Source: Myxococcales bacterium (GTDB taxonomy: Bacteria; Myxococcota_A; Polyangia; Polyangiales; Polyangiaceae). From it: a DNA stretch of 34,430 nt. The notes below the pieces were generated by a model. The model did no database searches. It was given only the letters and a program-made list of their open reading frames with translations, and had not been told where the DNA came from. The position numbers and the translations under genes were made by a program. The stretch is from NCBI GenBank assembly GCA_013297655.1, contig JAAFHV010000039.1, forward strand, positions 13,575-48,004, given 5' to 3'. Position 1 is the stretch's first letter. Each line of letters starts with the position of its first letter. Below, piece by piece: positions 9,025-17,049 of the stretch.

Positions 9025-9227
9025 GGCGCACCGCGAGGACTGGGCGGACGAAGCGTAAACGACGTTGGCATGCCGTTTTCCTCCAAGGTCCCCACCCCGA
9101 ACGACTCCTTACAGTAGCTCGCCATCGCGGAAAGCGCAAAGGCGGACTCGCCTGGAACATCAAATATCTCGGGGGGATGCCGGATTCGCCGGTAGGTCAG
9201 ACGACCTCGACTATCCGTACGCGATTA

Positions 9228-9276
9228 CGCCAAGTTGGCGCGCCACCGGTGGCGTAGTCGCGCCAAGTTGGCGCGA
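9228..9276. promoter_or_regulatory. Cluster of three palindromes
   Basis: CGCCAA-G-TTGGCG occurs at 9228-9240 and again at 9261-9273, 33 bp apart; the second copy extends to a 19-bp dyad (9258-9276). Between them lies a perfect 14-bp palindrome, CGCCACCGGTGGCG (9241-9254). The cluster is just past the end of the aldose-epimerase-like gene and about 200 bp upstream of the receiver gene. The spacing of about three helical turns suits a repressor or activator binding cooperatively. Terminator use is less likely because there is no T-tract. Confidence 0.5.
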
Positions 9277-9290
9277 TGCGGCGGGTCACT

Positions 9291-10140
9291 TCAAGTGCGC
9301 TCGATGGTGAACGAGAGCTGGGTGGACATACCGGGCTCGAGCATGAGGAGGCGAGCTCCGGTGCGAAGCGCGTTGCCAGGGGCGGTCCACGGCTCGACGC
9401 ATACGTAGTCCTTCCCGCGCACCGTCCAGACGACCCACAGGCTCATCGGCGGTGAGGCGGTGAGCTTCAACGTGCCGTCTGGCCATGTGGTCCTCGAGGT
9501 GGAGATCGACCTCGTCCCGCGTGAGGTCGAGGTCGACAGCGACGCGCGCCTTGGTCACGTTGTCGAAGGCGTGTGTCGCCTTCGTGCCGAGCACGACCGC
9601 GCCCTTGTCGGCCTGCGCGATCGCGAAGTACGGGTGGAATCCAGCCCCGAACGGCATCGCGTCGCCGCCGCCGCCGGGTCGCGACGTGTTCTCGATCCGT
9701 AGGTCGACGCCGAACGTGTCGCCGCGCACGGAGTATATGTAATCTGCACGAAAATCCCACGGGTACATCGCGCGGGTCCGCTCGTTCGAGACGAGGGTGA
9801 GGGTCGCTTCGGCGCGCTCGGTGGTGGAGCGGCGCGTGACCTGCCAGGGCTCGTTGCGGGCGAACCCGTGTTGCTTGAGCGCGTACGAGACGCCGCCGTG
9901 CTCGTACTGGTCACCTTCGAGCTTCCCGGGTTGCGGGAAGAGGACCGGGTTTCCGCCGCGCACGTTCTTGGTGGGATCGCGGAGCGTGCTCTCGTCGAGA
10001 TAGAAGGTCTCTTTTCCTGCGAGCACGAGCCTCGTCGCGATTCCTCCGCGCGCAGGAGCGAGCACGAGGCGGCTCCCGGTGCTGGTGTCGCAGAGCTCGA
10101 GCGTCTCGAGGGCGTCGTCGCGGTCTTCGACTGTGAACAT
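9291..10140 (-). pseudogene. Aldose 1-epimerase-like gene with a frameshift
   Basis: Family members interconvert alpha and beta anomers of sugars or hexose 6-phosphates. The first ~215 residues from ATG 10140 read well, including GGNPVLFPQPGKL, KQHGFARNEPW and GFHPYF, all typical of this family. After HLEDH the reading frame becomes arginine/histidine-rich nonsense that stops at 9286. Reading from about 9486 in another minus frame restores the expected family ending (WPDGTLKL, then VVWTVRGKDYVCVEPWTAPGN) and stops at 9291. One extra base or two missing bases near 9480-9490 would explain this. It is either a recent inactivating mutation or a sequencing error. The ATG at 10140 is preferred over an upstream start that adds only low-quality sequence. 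Confidence 0.8.
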
Positions 10141-10257
10141 GACACCGACGCTACTCGGTTCTCCTGCCCGCACTCCCCAGAAAAGCCGAGCGCGCGCCGG
10201 TGAGGGCGCGCGCCGGAGGAGAGATGTGGCCTGATGGCGAGCGAGCGCCGCGGACCT

Positions 10258-10674
10258 TCAGCAGCCGGACGGGCTTGCGCTGCAGATACCCGAAGCGTCG
10301 CACTGCTTGACGACGGCGGTCTCGACGCAGTTGGGATCGCCGGGAGGGCAGATCGAGCACGACGCGCCGCAGGCCTTGCCGCCGCACGGATCGTAGGCTG
10401 GCTTGCAGACCGCGTTTCCCGCGTTGCATGCGCCAGCGGCGTCGCACTGCTTGAGCACCGCGGTCTCGACGCAGTTGGGATCGCCAGGCGGACAGATCGA
10501 GCACGACGCGCCGCAGGCCTTGCCGCCGCACGGATCGTAAGCCGGCTTGCAGACCGCGTTTCCCGCGTTGCACGCGCCAGCGGCGTCGCACTGCTTGAGG
10601 ACCGCCGTCTCGACGCAGTTGGGATCGCTCGGCGAGCATGCGCTGCAGGAATCGCCGCAGGTCTTTCCGGCGCA
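10258..10674. repeat. 144-bp tandem coding repeat
   Basis: Units of 144 bp lie at 10674-10531, 10530-10387 and 10386-10258 (the last shortened by the stop codon). They encode modules two to four of the cysteine-rich lipoprotein. By eye they differ at only a few synonymous positions and short stretches, which points to recent in-frame duplication. Confidence 0.85.
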
Positions 10675-10926
10675 GGGTTCGTACGGGGCCGCGCATCGCG
10701 GGGCGGAGGCCGTGCACCTCCCTTCGGCGCTGCACGCTTTGACGACGGCGGTCTCGACGCAGCCGGGGCGACCGTTGCAAACGCTGCAAGTCGCGCCACA
10801 GGACTTGCCGTCGCACGCGCGGGCGACGAGCTCGTCTTCCGATACGGCTGTCTCTCCGTCGGGCACGGTGGCGGAGCAGGCGAGCGCAAAGAGGGGAACC
10901 AAAGAGAAAGCGACGAGACGGTTCAT
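10258..10926 (-). CDS. Lipoprotein with four eight-cysteine modules
   Basis: A 222-residue secreted lipoprotein of no family I know. The signal peptide ends at LFALAC (Cys17). The mature part consists of four copies of a module of about 48 residues, starting at Cys38, Cys85, Cys133 and Cys181. Each has eight cysteines with the spacing C-x4-C-x3-C-x2-C-x6-(or x5)-C-x8-C-x5-C-x6-C and the consensus PCxGKxCGxxCSxC, then PNCVETAVxKQC. The even number of cysteines suggests four disulfides per module. Modules two to four are nearly identical in DNA. A paralogue with two modules is encoded 130 bp upstream in the same direction, behind an ECF sigma operon. A structural or metal/ligand-binding surface role is possible, but nothing shows it directly. 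Confidence 0.85.
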   Translation of the reverse strand: MNRLVAFSLVPLFALACSATVPDGETAVSEDELVARACDGKSCGATCSVCNGRPGCVETAVVKACSAEGRCTASAPRCAAPYEPCAGKTCGDSCSACSPSDPNCVETAVLKQCDAAGACNAGNAVCKPAYDPCGGKACGASCSICPPGDPNCVETAVLKQCDAAGACNAGNAVCKPAYDPCGGKACGASCSICPPGDPNCVETAVVKQCDASGICSASPSGC

Positions 10927-11057
10927 GGGAAGTGTCCTTTCGTGACTCCCTCATTCCCGCTCGCGAGAAAACCGATCACGGTATTTCGGAGAATCGACCT
11001 GTCGTCCGTCGTGCGCAGAAATGAAGCTGCGGGCGCGCGGAAGCGAGAGCGCCCCTC

Positions 11058-11543
11058 TCAGCAGTCCGGTGCGCTCGCTTGGCACCTTCGCGCCTTGTTG
11101 CAAAACTTGAGGACCGCCGTCTCGACGCACATGGGATCGCTCGGCGGGCACTCCGAGCACGACGAGCCGCACGTTTTTCCCTCGCAAGGGTCGTACGGAG
11201 GCGTGCTCGCGTCGGTGCAGATCGGGACGCCGCTGCGGCAGAGCCCGTTCACGTCGCAGGCCTTCACCTCCGCGGTCTCGAAGCACGACGGGTCGGTCGG
11301 ATCACACACCGAGCACGTCGCTCCGCATGTTTTGCCCTTGCACGGCGCGTAGCTGGGTTTTTGTGCGTCGACGGCGGCGTCGGTGGAGGCCTCGCGCTCG
11401 GTCGCGCCATCGCCGAGGGGGGCTCCGTCGGCGCGGACGTCGAGCGGGAGGTCGCCGAGGCTGACCCACGCGCTGCACGCCGCGGTCGGCACGGCGACGA
11501 CGAGGGTGGCGACGAGGCCGACGACGAAGCGGCGCGCGGTCAC
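11058..11543 (-). CDS. Lipoprotein with two eight-cysteine modules
   Basis: A 161-residue paralogue of the four-module lipoprotein downstream. GTG 11543 overlaps the stop of the preceding gene as GTGA, so translation is coupled. The signal peptide ends in VPTAAC, followed by an acidic, Ala/Asp-rich linker of about 40 residues. Two modules follow, with the same cysteine spacing (PCKGKTCGATCSVC and PCEGKTCGSSCSEC starts). The modules are more diverged from each other than those of the neighbour, so this may be the older form. Its place as the last coupled gene of the sigma-factor operon suggests its production is tied to that sigma factor. Molecular function is unknown. Confidence 0.85.
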   Translation of the reverse strand: MTARRFVVGLVATLVVAVPTAACSAWVSLGDLPLDVRADGAPLGDGATEREASTDAAVDAQKPSYAPCKGKTCGATCSVCDPTDPSCFETAEVKACDVNGLCRSGVPICTDASTPPYDPCEGKTCGSSCSECPPSDPMCVETAVLKFCNKARRCQASAPDC

Positions 11544-12505
11544 TTCGGTTCTCCCGCGTAGGAGCGCATGCGCTTCGCGTGGGCGCTCGAAGGATAGGTA
11601 GCGAGGAACGCGAGGGCGGCGCGCTTGGCTCCGCCGTGATCTCCGCGGCGAGAGAGGACGTCGATCCGAAGGACCGCCGCTTCCTCGGCGAGGAGCCCGC
11701 TCGGGAACGTTTTGCCGTGGCTCGTGAGCGCGGCATCGGCCTCCGCGAGAGAGCCACGGAGGAGCGCGGTGCGCGCGGCATCGACGAGGGCGAGCTCTTC
11801 GACGAGAGACGAACTCCGTGACTTCGGCGGGGTCTCTCCCGTTGGCGCGGCGCTCGGCCCTGCGGTCGCGCCGACGGTCGTAGGTTCGGGCGCGCTTCGA
11901 GGGTCGTCGAGGGCCGGAGCGGCAACGCGCGCCGCGTTCGCGCCGGTCACGGTCGTCGGGGCCGTGAGGGTGCGCGTCGCCGCGTTCGTAGGCTCGTGGA
12001 CGGCGGTCGCCAGCGCTGCCTTCGCGGGGGCGTTCGTCGGCGGCGCTGCGCTGGCGCTTGCGTTTTCATGCGGTGTGCCGGCTGCGGTGGCAGCGGGCGC
12101 CCGGGGCGAGGCGGCGTGCGCGCTGCTGCCGACGCTGTCGGTGGGAAGGTGAGCGCTGCTGGTGGGGGCAGGCGCGGCGAGCGGCCCGGGGTGGAGCGCG
12201 ATCGTCGCCACGCTCGCGAGGGCGACGCAGCCGACCCCGACCACGAGCCACTTGGCGAAGATGGCGACGCCGACCTTGGTGGCAACCGAGGGGGCGCTCG
12301 CGCCGAGCGCGGTGCTCGTCCCGGCGGCGACGGTGGCTACTTTCGTGGCGGAGAGGGCCCCTGCGGCGGCGACTCCAGCCCCGACGCCGAGAGAGGCGAA
12401 GAGCGCGTTTTTGCGTGCAGAGGGCATGCTTTCGTCGCGCCCGGCGGCGAAGAGGGCGCGGTCGAGCTCGTCATTCGGGGAGTCGGTCGAGACGGGATCG
12501 CTCAT
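11540..12505 (-). CDS. Membrane protein coupled to an ECF sigma factor, possible anti-sigma regulator
   Basis: The 321-residue protein has a short acidic N-terminal region (LDRALFAAGRDE), an Ala/Gly/Val-rich stretch ending in a hydrophobic span at about residues 84-106, a long Pro/Ala/Thr linker, and a C-terminal helical region of about 85 residues (from ELALVDAARTALLRGSLAEADAAL) resembling TPR or BamD-like repeats. In myxobacteria a protein of this plan often follows an ECF sigma gene and is thought to hold the sigma factor at the membrane. I see no zinc-binding anti-sigma motif, so the role is inferred from position. It overlaps the sigma gene upstream as ATGA and the cysteine-rich lipoprotein downstream as GTGA. 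Confidence 0.75.
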   Translation of the reverse strand: MSDPVSTDSPNDELDRALFAAGRDESMPSARKNALFASLGVGAGVAAAGALSATKVATVAAGTSTALGASAPSVATKVGVAIFAKWLVVGVGCVALASVATIALHPGPLAAPAPTSSAHLPTDSVGSSAHAASPRAPAATAAGTPHENASASAAPPTNAPAKAALATAVHEPTNAATRTLTAPTTVTGANAARVAAPALDDPRSAPEPTTVGATAGPSAAPTGETPPKSRSSSLVEELALVDAARTALLRGSLAEADAALTSHGKTFPSGLLAEEAAVLRIDVLSRRGDHGGAKRAALAFLATYPSSAHAKRMRSYAGEPK

Positions 12506-13101
12506 CGCGAGGCCTCCGTGGAAAGCGTGGGACCGCCGACGCTCGCGGCGAAAAGCGCGCGCGCGCTCGGCCGGTCGATGCGCGCTCGCACGCGCCGCGC
12601 TTCGTCGTGAAAGGCCTCCCGCGCGCGGCGGAGGCGTGACGCCACCGTTCCGGCGGGGATGGACAGGAGCTCCGCGATTTCGGCCATCGTCATCTCCTCG
12701 ATCTCGGCGAGGACGAGCACTGCGCGGAGCTCGATCGGCAACGTCCCGAGCACGTGGTCGAGGAGCACCCGCGCGCGCTCGGCGTCGAGTGCGGCGTCCT
12801 GGAGCGGCCTCGGATCGGCGAGAGGCTCGCTCGGCTCGTCGGTCTCGCGGCGGCGACCGAGGGTGCGCCGGACATGGGACGCTACGTTCGTCGCGACCCC
12901 GAAGAGAAATGCTTTCTCACGGCCGGCGGTGATCGCGTCGAAGCGCTTCCGGGCGGTGAGGAAGACCTGCTGGGTCGCGTCGTCGGCGAGGGAATCGGGG
13001 ACGCCGAGGCGCCGCACGGAGCGAAACACGAAGTCGGCGTGCGCGACGACGAGCGCCTCGAAGCGCTTCTCCGTCTCGCATGGTGCCGGTCGTGTCGCCA
13101 T
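12502..13101 (-). CDS. ECF-type RNA polymerase sigma factor
   Basis: A 199-residue group IV sigma factor that directs RNA polymerase to a small regulon. Region 2 is at about residues 14-80 (FEALVVAHADFVFRSVRRLG, then DDATQQVFLTARKRF), and region 4 at about 115-170 (LPIELRAVLVLAEIEEMTMAEIAELL with the helix-turn-helix IPAGTVASRLRRARE). The domains are joined by a short linker. The downstream gene, overlapping by four bases, probably encodes its membrane regulator, and the next one a cysteine-rich lipoprotein. The exported-protein gene ends 37 bp upstream. It is unlikely to be CarQ of the carotenoid system, since no CarR-like integral anti-sigma factor is present. Confidence 0.93.
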   Translation of the reverse strand: MATRPAPCETEKRFEALVVAHADFVFRSVRRLGVPDSLADDATQQVFLTARKRFDAITAGREKAFLFGVATNVASHVRRTLGRRRETDEPSEPLADPRPLQDAALDAERARVLLDHVLGTLPIELRAVLVLAEIEEMTMAEIAELLSIPAGTVASRLRRAREAFHDEARRVRARIDRPSARALFAASVGGPTLSTEASR

Positions 13102-13138
13102 TTTCGTCGTCCCTCATGCCCGGTCGCGGTGGACTTGA

Positions 13139-14128
13139 TCACGGAAAACGCAGGCCCGCCGAAAAGGACGCGGCGGGGAGCAGCGCCGGAGCCCGGTAGA
13201 GCGTGATCCGAGGCTCGGCTCCGAGCTCGTCGCGAACGAGCGGGAACGCGGCCAGGCCTTCCGCCTCGACGAAGAGAGTGCGCGCGATTTCCCATTCGAT
13301 TCGTAGGTTTACGGTAGGTGCGGCCCAGCCGCGAGAGCGCCCGTCGCCCGTGATTGGGGCGCGCGGGGAGCCGCGGACGACGCCGGCGTCGAGGCCCACG
13401 CAGGGCCGAATCCGCAGCCCGAAGGCGAGGTCCCAGCGGGCGACACAAGCCGACGCGCGACCGACGGTGAGGGCGAGGTCCGCCGCGATCGCGCCGAACG
13501 TCCCGTCCGTGACGGTCGCCGTCGCCGTGGCGCGCGACAACCCGAGGCGAAAAAGGGGCGAGAGGCCCGGAGCGTCCCGCGCGAGCTCGACGAACGCAGC
13601 GAACGCGAGCGACGTTCCGTCGGCACCGAGCGCCCACGGCCCCGCGCCGCCGCCGACGCCGAAGCGCCACGAAGGTCCGGCCGGCGCCACGACGCCGGGG
13701 GCGCGGGCAGGCACCGCAGGAGGCGAAGCGGGGGCCTCGGTCGTGCGCGGCTCGAGCTTCGCTTCGGGATCGAACGCGAGGGCGGCGACGAGAGAAATCC
13801 CGCGGACGACCTCCTCGCAGGTGGCGCCTTCGAGCGTCTTCGGGGCGCTCGATTGGCCATCGCGGGTGACGACGAGAGTGCCGGTCACGAGGCCCGTCCC
13901 CCGATCGCTCACGTCGACGTCGATTCGGTCCGCGCTCGCCGCGTCCATCACGATTTTGTCGCTCCGGAGAGCGAGCGCGTCGTGGAGCTTCGTCTCGTCG
14001 GTGCATCCGGCGGAGGCGACGAGGGTGAGCTTCACGTGGTGCTTGGGCTCGTCTGCGTTCGCGTTGCCGGCGCTGACGGCGAAACCCAAGGCGACGATGG
14101 GTACAGCTCTCCGCACGCTCCCGGTCAT
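13139..14128 (-). CDS. Exported protein, probable beta-rich envelope protein
   Basis: From ATG 14128 the 329-residue protein begins with a good signal peptide (RR, then hydrophobic AVPIVALGFAVSA, cleavage near ANA-DE). An upstream in-frame start at 14152 would bury the signal behind eight residues and is less likely. Residues ~25-130 form one soluble domain containing two cysteines (AGCTDE and GATCEEV). A Pro/Ala linker follows, then ~190 residues rich in alternating Gly/Ala/Leu strands (WRFGVGGGAGPWALG and SAGLRFP at the end), which look like an outer-membrane barrel or beta-sandwich. The final Phe-Pro is not the classic terminal Phe. It is the first gene of the presumed sigma-factor block. 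No family name can be given. Confidence 0.75.
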   Translation of the reverse strand: MTGSVRRAVPIVALGFAVSAGNANADEPKHHVKLTLVASAGCTDETKLHDALALRSDKIVMDAASADRIDVDVSDRGTGLVTGTLVVTRDGQSSAPKTLEGATCEEVVRGISLVAALAFDPEAKLEPRTTEAPASPPAVPARAPGVVAPAGPSWRFGVGGGAGPWALGADGTSLAFAAFVELARDAPGLSPLFRLGLSRATATATVTDGTFGAIAADLALTVGRASACVARWDLAFGLRIRPCVGLDAGVVRGSPRAPITGDGRSRGWAAPTVNLRIEWEIARTLFVEAEGLAAFPLVRDELGAEPRITLYRAPALLPAASFSAGLRFP

Positions 14129-14222
14129 AGCAAACGCGCGTACCGCTGCCACGTGCGTTGCGGAGAGAGGGGCACGAGCCGACAGGCTTCGCGCGACGAA
14201 ATCGAAGCAAATTTACCGTGAC

Positions 14223-15251
14223 TCAGCCGCGAAGGAGATCGTGCCAGCTCTCGGGCAAAATCGCGCGAGGCTCGACCGTGGCGCGCTCGGCGGGGCTCGC
14301 GGTGCGGATGTCCGAGACGTGGAGCGTGGCCTCCGCCGCCGCCGCGCCGACCGCCATTTCGATCCCGAGCGCCATCTCGGGGACGTCGGGCCAGCGCGCG
14401 TCGGGAGCGCGAAGGAGCGCCGCGTGAATGGCGCGGCACAGCGCCGCAGGCACCCACGGCGCGTGATCTTGGAGGTGGGGCACGTCTTTCGCGGAGTCGA
14501 CCACGTAGTGAAAGAACGAGCCGGCGCGCTCGAACGCGGGGCGGCCCGCGAGCGAGTGGTAAAACACCATCGCGAGCGCCCAAAGATCGGCGCGCGCGTC
14601 GGCGTGCTTCGCGCTCGTCGACTGCTCCGGGGCCATGTACGCGGGCGAGCCCATCGCGGTGCCGGACGCGGTGAGAGAGCCCGAGAGCTCCCCCAGCTTC
14701 GCGAGGCCGAAGTCCGAAACTCGCACCACGATCTCGTCGTCGCGGCGTTCGAGGAAGAGGTTCGAAGGCTTGATGTCGCGGTGCACGATCCCGCCTTGGT
14801 GGAGCATCGCGAGGCCGCGGCACGCTTGCAGCACGATCCGAACGGCGGCGTCCGGAGCGAGGCACTTTTCGCGGGCGAGGGTGGTCTCCAGATCTTCGCC
14901 TTCGAGGAGCGGCATGACGAAGTAGGGAGAGCCGGTGGCGTTGTCGACGCCGTGGTCGACGATCGGCATGAGGTTGTCGTGCGATATCGAGCGGCAGACC
15001 GAGATTTCGCGCTCGAACCTGGCGCGCCGCTCGGCCTCTTCCGCCGGCTTGGAGCGCGCGATGGCCTTCAGCGCGACGCGCTCGCCGCGCGGACCTTCGG
15101 CCGCAAAAACGACGCCCATGCCCCCCTCGCCGAGCTTCGACAAAAGGGTGTATTTTGCATCGACAACGGACGAAAGTTCGAGGAATGGGCGTGCCACGAC
15201 GGGACGTTCTCTTGCGGGGCGCGGGAAGGGCGCGCGAGCGGACCGTAGCAC
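14223..15251 (-). CDS. Hanks-type Ser/Thr protein kinase
   Basis: A cytoplasmic kinase of up to 342 residues with all core elements: glycine loop GEGGMG (41-46), ATP-binding Lys62 (VALK), catalytic loop HRDIKPSN (157-164), DFG at 180-182, and MAPE (206-209) closing the activation segment, whose TASGTAMGS has several possible autophosphorylation sites. There is no transmembrane segment, PASTA or other sensor domain; only ~40 residues follow the kinase fold. The start is uncertain: GTG 15251 or GTG 15197 (residue 19), both before the conserved YTLLSKL. It is transcribed toward the exported-protein and ECF-sigma genes and may phosphorylate a product of that block. It is divergent from the zinc-ribbon gene. 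Confidence 0.93.
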   Translation of the reverse strand: MLRSARAPFPRPARERPVVARPFLELSSVVDAKYTLLSKLGEGGMGVVFAAEGPRGERVALKAIARSKPAEEAERRARFEREISVCRSISHDNLMPIVDHGVDNATGSPYFVMPLLEGEDLETTLAREKCLAPDAAVRIVLQACRGLAMLHQGGIVHRDIKPSNLFLERRDDEIVVRVSDFGLAKLGELSGSLTASGTAMGSPAYMAPEQSTSAKHADARADLWALAMVFYHSLAGRPAFERAGSFFHYVVDSAKDVPHLQDHAPWVPAALCRAIHAALLRAPDARWPDVPEMALGIEMAVGAAAAEATLHVSDIRTASPAERATVEPRAILPESWHDLLRG

Positions 15252-15316
15252 GAAGTGAGCTGTTTTATGGTCGAGGCAAGGTGCCCCGGAGGCCGAGCTG
15301 TGGCATGCTTTTCGGT

Positions 15317-15769
15317 ATGTCGGACCTACGTTGCCCCACCTGCGGAGCGAACCTCACCCCGCAAGACATGGCGAAGCCGAACTGCACCTATTGCAAGACC
15401 GTGCTCCCTCACCACGCGCGCGCGGCGCAGCAGGTCGCGGTCGTCAACCAGATGATGCAGGACCGCAACGGAAACGGGATCCCGGACGCCTTCGAGGGGC
15501 TCATCGCCAACGCGCCGCATGGCCAAGTGCACCTCATCGGCACGAGCGCGCACATGGGGCCGGGCCAGGGCATGCCGGGCGCGCCGCCGATGATGGGCAT
15601 GCCCGGTGCAAACCCGATGATGGGCTATGGCGTGCACCACCAAATGCAGGTCGCGCAGGTCGTCACACGCACCACGAACACCGTCATGATCATGGTGGTC
15701 GTGGGTGTGGTCTTCACGTTCGTGATCATGGGTGTCGTCATGGGCGCCTTCCTGTTCGTCGCGCGCTGA
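15317..15769 (+). CDS. Zinc-ribbon protein with calcium-loop-like motif and C-terminal membrane anchor
   Basis: From ATG 15317 the protein has 150 residues. It starts with a zinc ribbon (CPTC at residues 6-9, CTYC some 16 residues later), a helix (RAAQQVAVVNQMM), then DRNGNGIPDAFE, which has the Asp/Asn spacing of thrombospondin-type-3 or EF-hand-like calcium loops. A Gly/Met/Pro-rich low-complexity stretch leads to a hydrophobic anchor of about 25 residues (IMVVVGVVFTFVIMGVV) near the end. The cytoplasmic zinc ribbon plus a C-terminal anchor suggests a tail-anchored adaptor, but no function is known. The alternative ATG at 15305 adds four residues. It ends one base from the stop of the convergent small lipoprotein gene. 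Confidence 0.75.
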   Translation: MSDLRCPTCGANLTPQDMAKPNCTYCKTVLPHHARAAQQVAVVNQMMQDRNGNGIPDAFEGLIANAPHGQVHLIGTSAHMGPGQGMPGAPPMMGMPGANPMMGYGVHHQMQVAQVVTRTTNTVMIMVVVGVVFTFVIMGVVMGAFLFVAR

Positions 15770-15770
15770 G

Positions 15771-15971
15771 TCACCGCGTCACCGAGCTCGCGGCGGAGTC
15801 GTGCGCGCCAGCGTCGGTCGCTGCGACAGAGGGGGCGGGGGCGATCGAGGCTCTCGCGTCGGGGGGAACGAGCGTCGACGGAGGCACGGGTCTTTCTTCG
15901 CATCCCGCGATCGCGCAGGCGACCACGAGCAGGAAGAACACGACCGAAACGACACCCGACGAACGCGCCAT
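15771..15971 (-). CDS. Small lipoprotein
   Basis: A 66-residue protein from ATG 15971, with a long hydrophobic signal ending in a strong lipobox (AIAGC). The mature part is a Pro/Ala/Ser-rich, unstructured peptide of about 40 residues. A GTG nine bases upstream (15980) is an alternative start. The function is unknown. Small disordered lipoproteins of this kind are common in myxobacteria and could be spacers or remnants. It lies between the zinc-ribbon gene (convergent, one base apart) and crtE. Confidence 0.6.
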   Translation of the reverse strand: MARSSGVVSVVFFLLVVACAIAGCEERPVPPSTLVPPDARASIAPAPSVAATDAGAHDSAASSVTR

Positions 15972-16043
15972 GAGTGGCACTCTACTCGGCAGTGGCAGGG
16001 AGCGATCGATCGTCGAACGTCCCCGCGTGACCGGCGGAGACGT

Positions 16044-16991
16044 TCAGCCGCCGCGGCGATCGAGCTTCGTCGCGAGATCGTCGAGCCACGCGAGGATCGG
16101 AGCCCGGTCGGCGTAGGTTGGAATGGTGAGACGGGTCTCTTCGAGGAGCCGCGCGAGCTTGGCGCGAGCGAGCGTCTCCCCGAGGGCGTGCGCGGCGTTG
16201 GGGCGGCCGAGGATCGCGTCGCGCCCCGGGGTTTTGTCCGCGGGGTGGCCCGCGGCGACGTCGAGGAGGTCGTCCGCGGTTTGGTAGGCGAGGCCGATGT
16301 GCTGACCGAACGCGCGGAAATCTTCCGCCCCTCGCCCGCTCGCCAGGGCCCCGAGGCAGGCCGCTGCCTCGAAGAGGGCGCCGGTTTTTGCGCGGTGGTA
16401 GCGCTCGAGGTCGACGCTCGGCTCGGACTCCCACGCTTGGCCCGCGACGAGACCGCGCGCGCCGCCGAGGGCACGCGCGAGGAGCTTCGTGGCGGTGACG
16501 ACCCGCTCCGGCGCGAGCGTGGCCGTGCGCGCGATCGCCTCGAACGAAGCCACGATGAGCCCGTCGCCGACGAGGACCGCGGTCGCCACTCCGTAGGCCG
16601 CGTGAATCGACGGCCGCCCGCGGCGGGTGGTCGCGTCGTCGAACGAGGGGAGATCGTCGTGGACGAGCGACGCCGCGTGGGAGAGCTCGAGCGCGACGCC
16701 ATAGGCCCGCGCGAGGGCAGCGCTGGGCTCGCCATCGTCCGTGTCCGTCTCTTCCCTGCCTAATGTGGCTGCCGCGACGACGCGGCAAAGCGCGGGGCGA
16801 ACGCGGTGGCCACCTGCGAGGAGCGCCATCCGTGAGGCTTCACGGAGCCGAGGGGGGGTCTCCCAGGGCGGGAAGAGCTCGTCGAACGTCGACGAGAGCT
16901 CTGCCTCGAAGACAGCGGTCGCCTCCCGGCTGCCGAGGTCGCGCGCGGTTTCACGGATGAGGTTCGTGGCGGATCGGGCCGGAGGCGGCAT
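16044..16991 (-). CDS. crtE: Geranylgeranyl diphosphate synthase (polyprenyl synthetase)
   Basis: This enzyme condenses IPP with an allylic diphosphate to make GGPP, the precursor of phytoene. From ATG 16991 it has 315 residues. The motifs GGHRVRP (60-66), first aspartate-rich motif HDDLPSFDD (Asp112, Asp113, Asp118) and second aspartate-rich motif DDLLD (240-244) are all present and bind the Mg-diphosphates. A TTG at 17009 and a GTG at 16997 are possible earlier starts, but the ATG is simplest. The gene is divergent from crtD across only 58 bp that contain a sequence matching the presumed CarH operator, so transcription is probably repressed in the dark. Confidence 0.92.
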   Translation of the reverse strand: MPPPARSATNLIRETARDLGSREATAVFEAELSSTFDELFPPWETPPRLREASRMALLAGGHRVRPALCRVVAAATLGREETDTDDGEPSAALARAYGVALELSHAASLVHDDLPSFDDATTRRGRPSIHAAYGVATAVLVGDGLIVASFEAIARTATLAPERVVTATKLLARALGGARGLVAGQAWESEPSVDLERYHRAKTGALFEAAACLGALASGRGAEDFRAFGQHIGLAYQTADDLLDVAAGHPADKTPGRDAILGRPNAAHALGETLARAKLARLLEETRLTIPTYADRAPILAWLDDLATKLDRRGG

Positions 16992-16994
16992 GCA

Positions 16995-17016
16995 CACAAC
17001 TTTATGCAAACCATGG
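16995..17016. promoter_or_regulatory. Predicted CarH operator between crtE and crtD
   Basis: Two adjacent 11-bp units, CACAACTTTAT (16995-17005) and GCAAACCATGG (17006-17016), align without gaps with the two units upstream of carH. The second matches ACAAACCTTGT at 8 of 11 positions and the first matches ATAAACCTTAT at 7 of 11. The shared core is TTATRCAAACCWTG. It lies in the 58-bp gap between the divergent crtE and crtD starts, so one site could control both. Confidence 0.6.
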
Positions 17017-17049
17017 ACAAGCGCAACCCGGGAGCACTACGTTTCTGGC

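Noticed and set aside
12502-13101. CarQ, the light-activated sigma factor of carotenoid control
   Set aside because: It is a generic ECF factor next to a single-span TPR-like protein; no CarR-type integral anti-sigma factor or CarS is present.
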